From: Chloroflexota bacterium
Lineage (GTDB): Bacteria > Chloroflexota > Anaerolineae > B4-G1 > SLSP01
Direction of reading: 5' to 3'
DNA: 6,583 bases
Assembly (NCBI GenBank): GCA_022707725.1
Contig: JAKJAB010000200.1
Coordinates: 1 to 6,583 of the forward strand
Made by a program: the position numbers and the translations under genes. Positions 6,025-6,583 of the stretch are shown in pieces. The first letter of the stretch is position 1. Each line of letters starts with the position of its first letter. The notes under the pieces are model-generated. The model had not been told where the DNA came from. It saw only the letters and a program-made list of their open reading frames with translations, and did no database searches.

Positions 6025-6037
6025 TCCAGGTGGATCA

Positions 6038-6583
6038 TCAACTTTCCAAACCCAATCCCACCCGGGCGAGATTGAACACCTTGAAGGGCATCCACCCCAC
6101 CTCCACGTCAAGCTCAGCCTTGTCACATACCGTGGACGTGTTGGCAGCGTCGATGCGCGGCTTCAGCGCCAGGAGCGCACGCTCTAGCGTATGCAGGTCC
6201 AACCGCGCCATCAGTCCCTCAATCTCGCCCATCAACGTGCGGGCCTCGGCAATCCGCGCCTCGGTTTCCTCGGCTTTTTCGACACTGATCAGCCCTACTT
6301 CACGCTTGAGCCGGTTCAACCGGAAACCGGCCTCGTAGGTGACGTCAACAATCGCGGCGCGATCCATCCAGCGCGTTTCGTAAGAGAGGATGTGTTTCCA
6401 CGTCGGTTGGAGCAGCAAGCGACGATGATCCTCCAACGTCTCCGCGTGGCGGATGTAACCCACTTCGGCGGCCTGCTCGTAAGCCCGACTGCCGGGATCC
6501 AGGAATGGCGCAAGTGGTGAGGTGAAGGGAATCAACCGCCCGTCATCGAAGCGCGCCAACAACGCGCGGCAATAGTCCACCGT
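6038..6583 (-). CDS. C-terminal part of a probable radical SAM family protein (B12-binding type); enters from the right edge
   Basis: The frame is open to the right edge and ends at TGA 6040-6038, giving 181 visible residues; the true start is outside. The GTG at 6580 is an internal valine codon, not a start. Near the start of the visible part is PFTSPLAPFLDPGS (about residues 19-32), followed by GYIRHAETLEDHRRLLLQPT and WKHILSYETRWMDRAAIVDV. From memory, this SPLAPFLDPGS ... WK..L.YETRWM pattern belongs to the C-terminal region of B12-binding-domain radical SAM proteins (the Ta0216-like group). The CxxxCxxC cluster motif and any cobalamin domain lie outside the window and are not seen. The last 90 residues are mostly charged helices (EKAEETEARIAEARTLMGEI). 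The role of this group is unknown and the reaction cannot be stated. The gene is convergent with the kinase, 13 bp away. Confidence 0.6.
   Translation of the reverse strand, partial: TVDYCRALLARFDDGRLIPFTSPLAPFLDPGSRAYEQAAEVGYIRHAETLEDHRRLLLQPTWKHILSYETRWMDRAAIVDVTYEAGFRLNRLKREVGLISVEKAEETEARIAEARTLMGEIEGLMARLDLHTLERALLALKPRIDAANTSTVCDKAELDVEVGWMPFKVFNLARVGLGLES

Noticed and set aside
5584..6126. A 180-codon minus-strand frame opposite the kinase receiver domain
   Set aside because: It overlaps both the intact receiver-coding region and the right-edge gene in another frame and shows no domain.

Overview
The window looks like an ordinary bacterial chromosome segment with five protein-coding genes, two of them cut by the window edges. 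The best guess for the source is a member of the Chloroflexota (Anaerolineae or Caldilineae type). This is inference from the gene mix: a B12-dependent monomer-type ribonucleotide reductase with an ATP cone, a probable B12/radical-SAM-family protein, a bacterial alpha-2-macroglobulin-like protein and a PAS hybrid histidine kinase. A CCTGWCAGG-type palindromic intergenic repeat also fits, but nothing in the window fixes the taxonomy. Coding GC is uneven: a sampled stretch of the endonuclease-family gene is near 68%, sampled lines of the kinase gene are near 50-53%, and the large intergenic region is about 36% by hand count.

Layout. Positions 1-400 (minus) hold the N-terminal 133 codons of a membrane-anchored protein with an MG2-like domain, which leaves the window on the left. 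Positions 401-537 hold its ribosome binding site, a possible promoter, and a 10-bp-stem terminator that closes the unit to its right. Positions 538-1350 (minus) encode an endonuclease/exonuclease/phosphatase (EEP) family protein with a probable GTG start. A 77-bp gap containing a 46-bp element with perfect 11-bp inverted ends separates it from 1428-3689 (minus), a complete adenosylcobalamin-dependent ribonucleoside-triphosphate reductase (nrdJ). Positions 3690-4143 are a 454-bp AT-rich divergent intergenic region with a promoter candidate in each direction, a palindrome in the nrdJ leader and short direct repeats before the kinase promoter. Positions 4144-6024 (plus) encode a membrane-bound PAS hybrid histidine kinase. 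Positions 6038-6583 (minus) are the C-terminal part of a probable radical SAM protein that enters from the right edge and meets the kinase gene tail to tail with a 13-bp gap.

How the genes work together. nrdJ and the EEP gene are co-directional and probably share a transcript ending at the 480-508 hairpin. The kinase has its own receiver domain but no separate response regulator is visible, so its partner must lie elsewhere. The reductase needs adenosylcobalamin and the right-edge protein may belong to a B12-binding radical SAM family, but the window does not show a shared B12 regulon. I saw no mobile element, CRISPR array, tRNA or rRNA. No clearly undescribed system is evident. The most worthwhile leads are non-coding: the nrdJ leader hairpin, the 46-bp inverted-repeat element, and the phased direct repeats upstream of the kinase.
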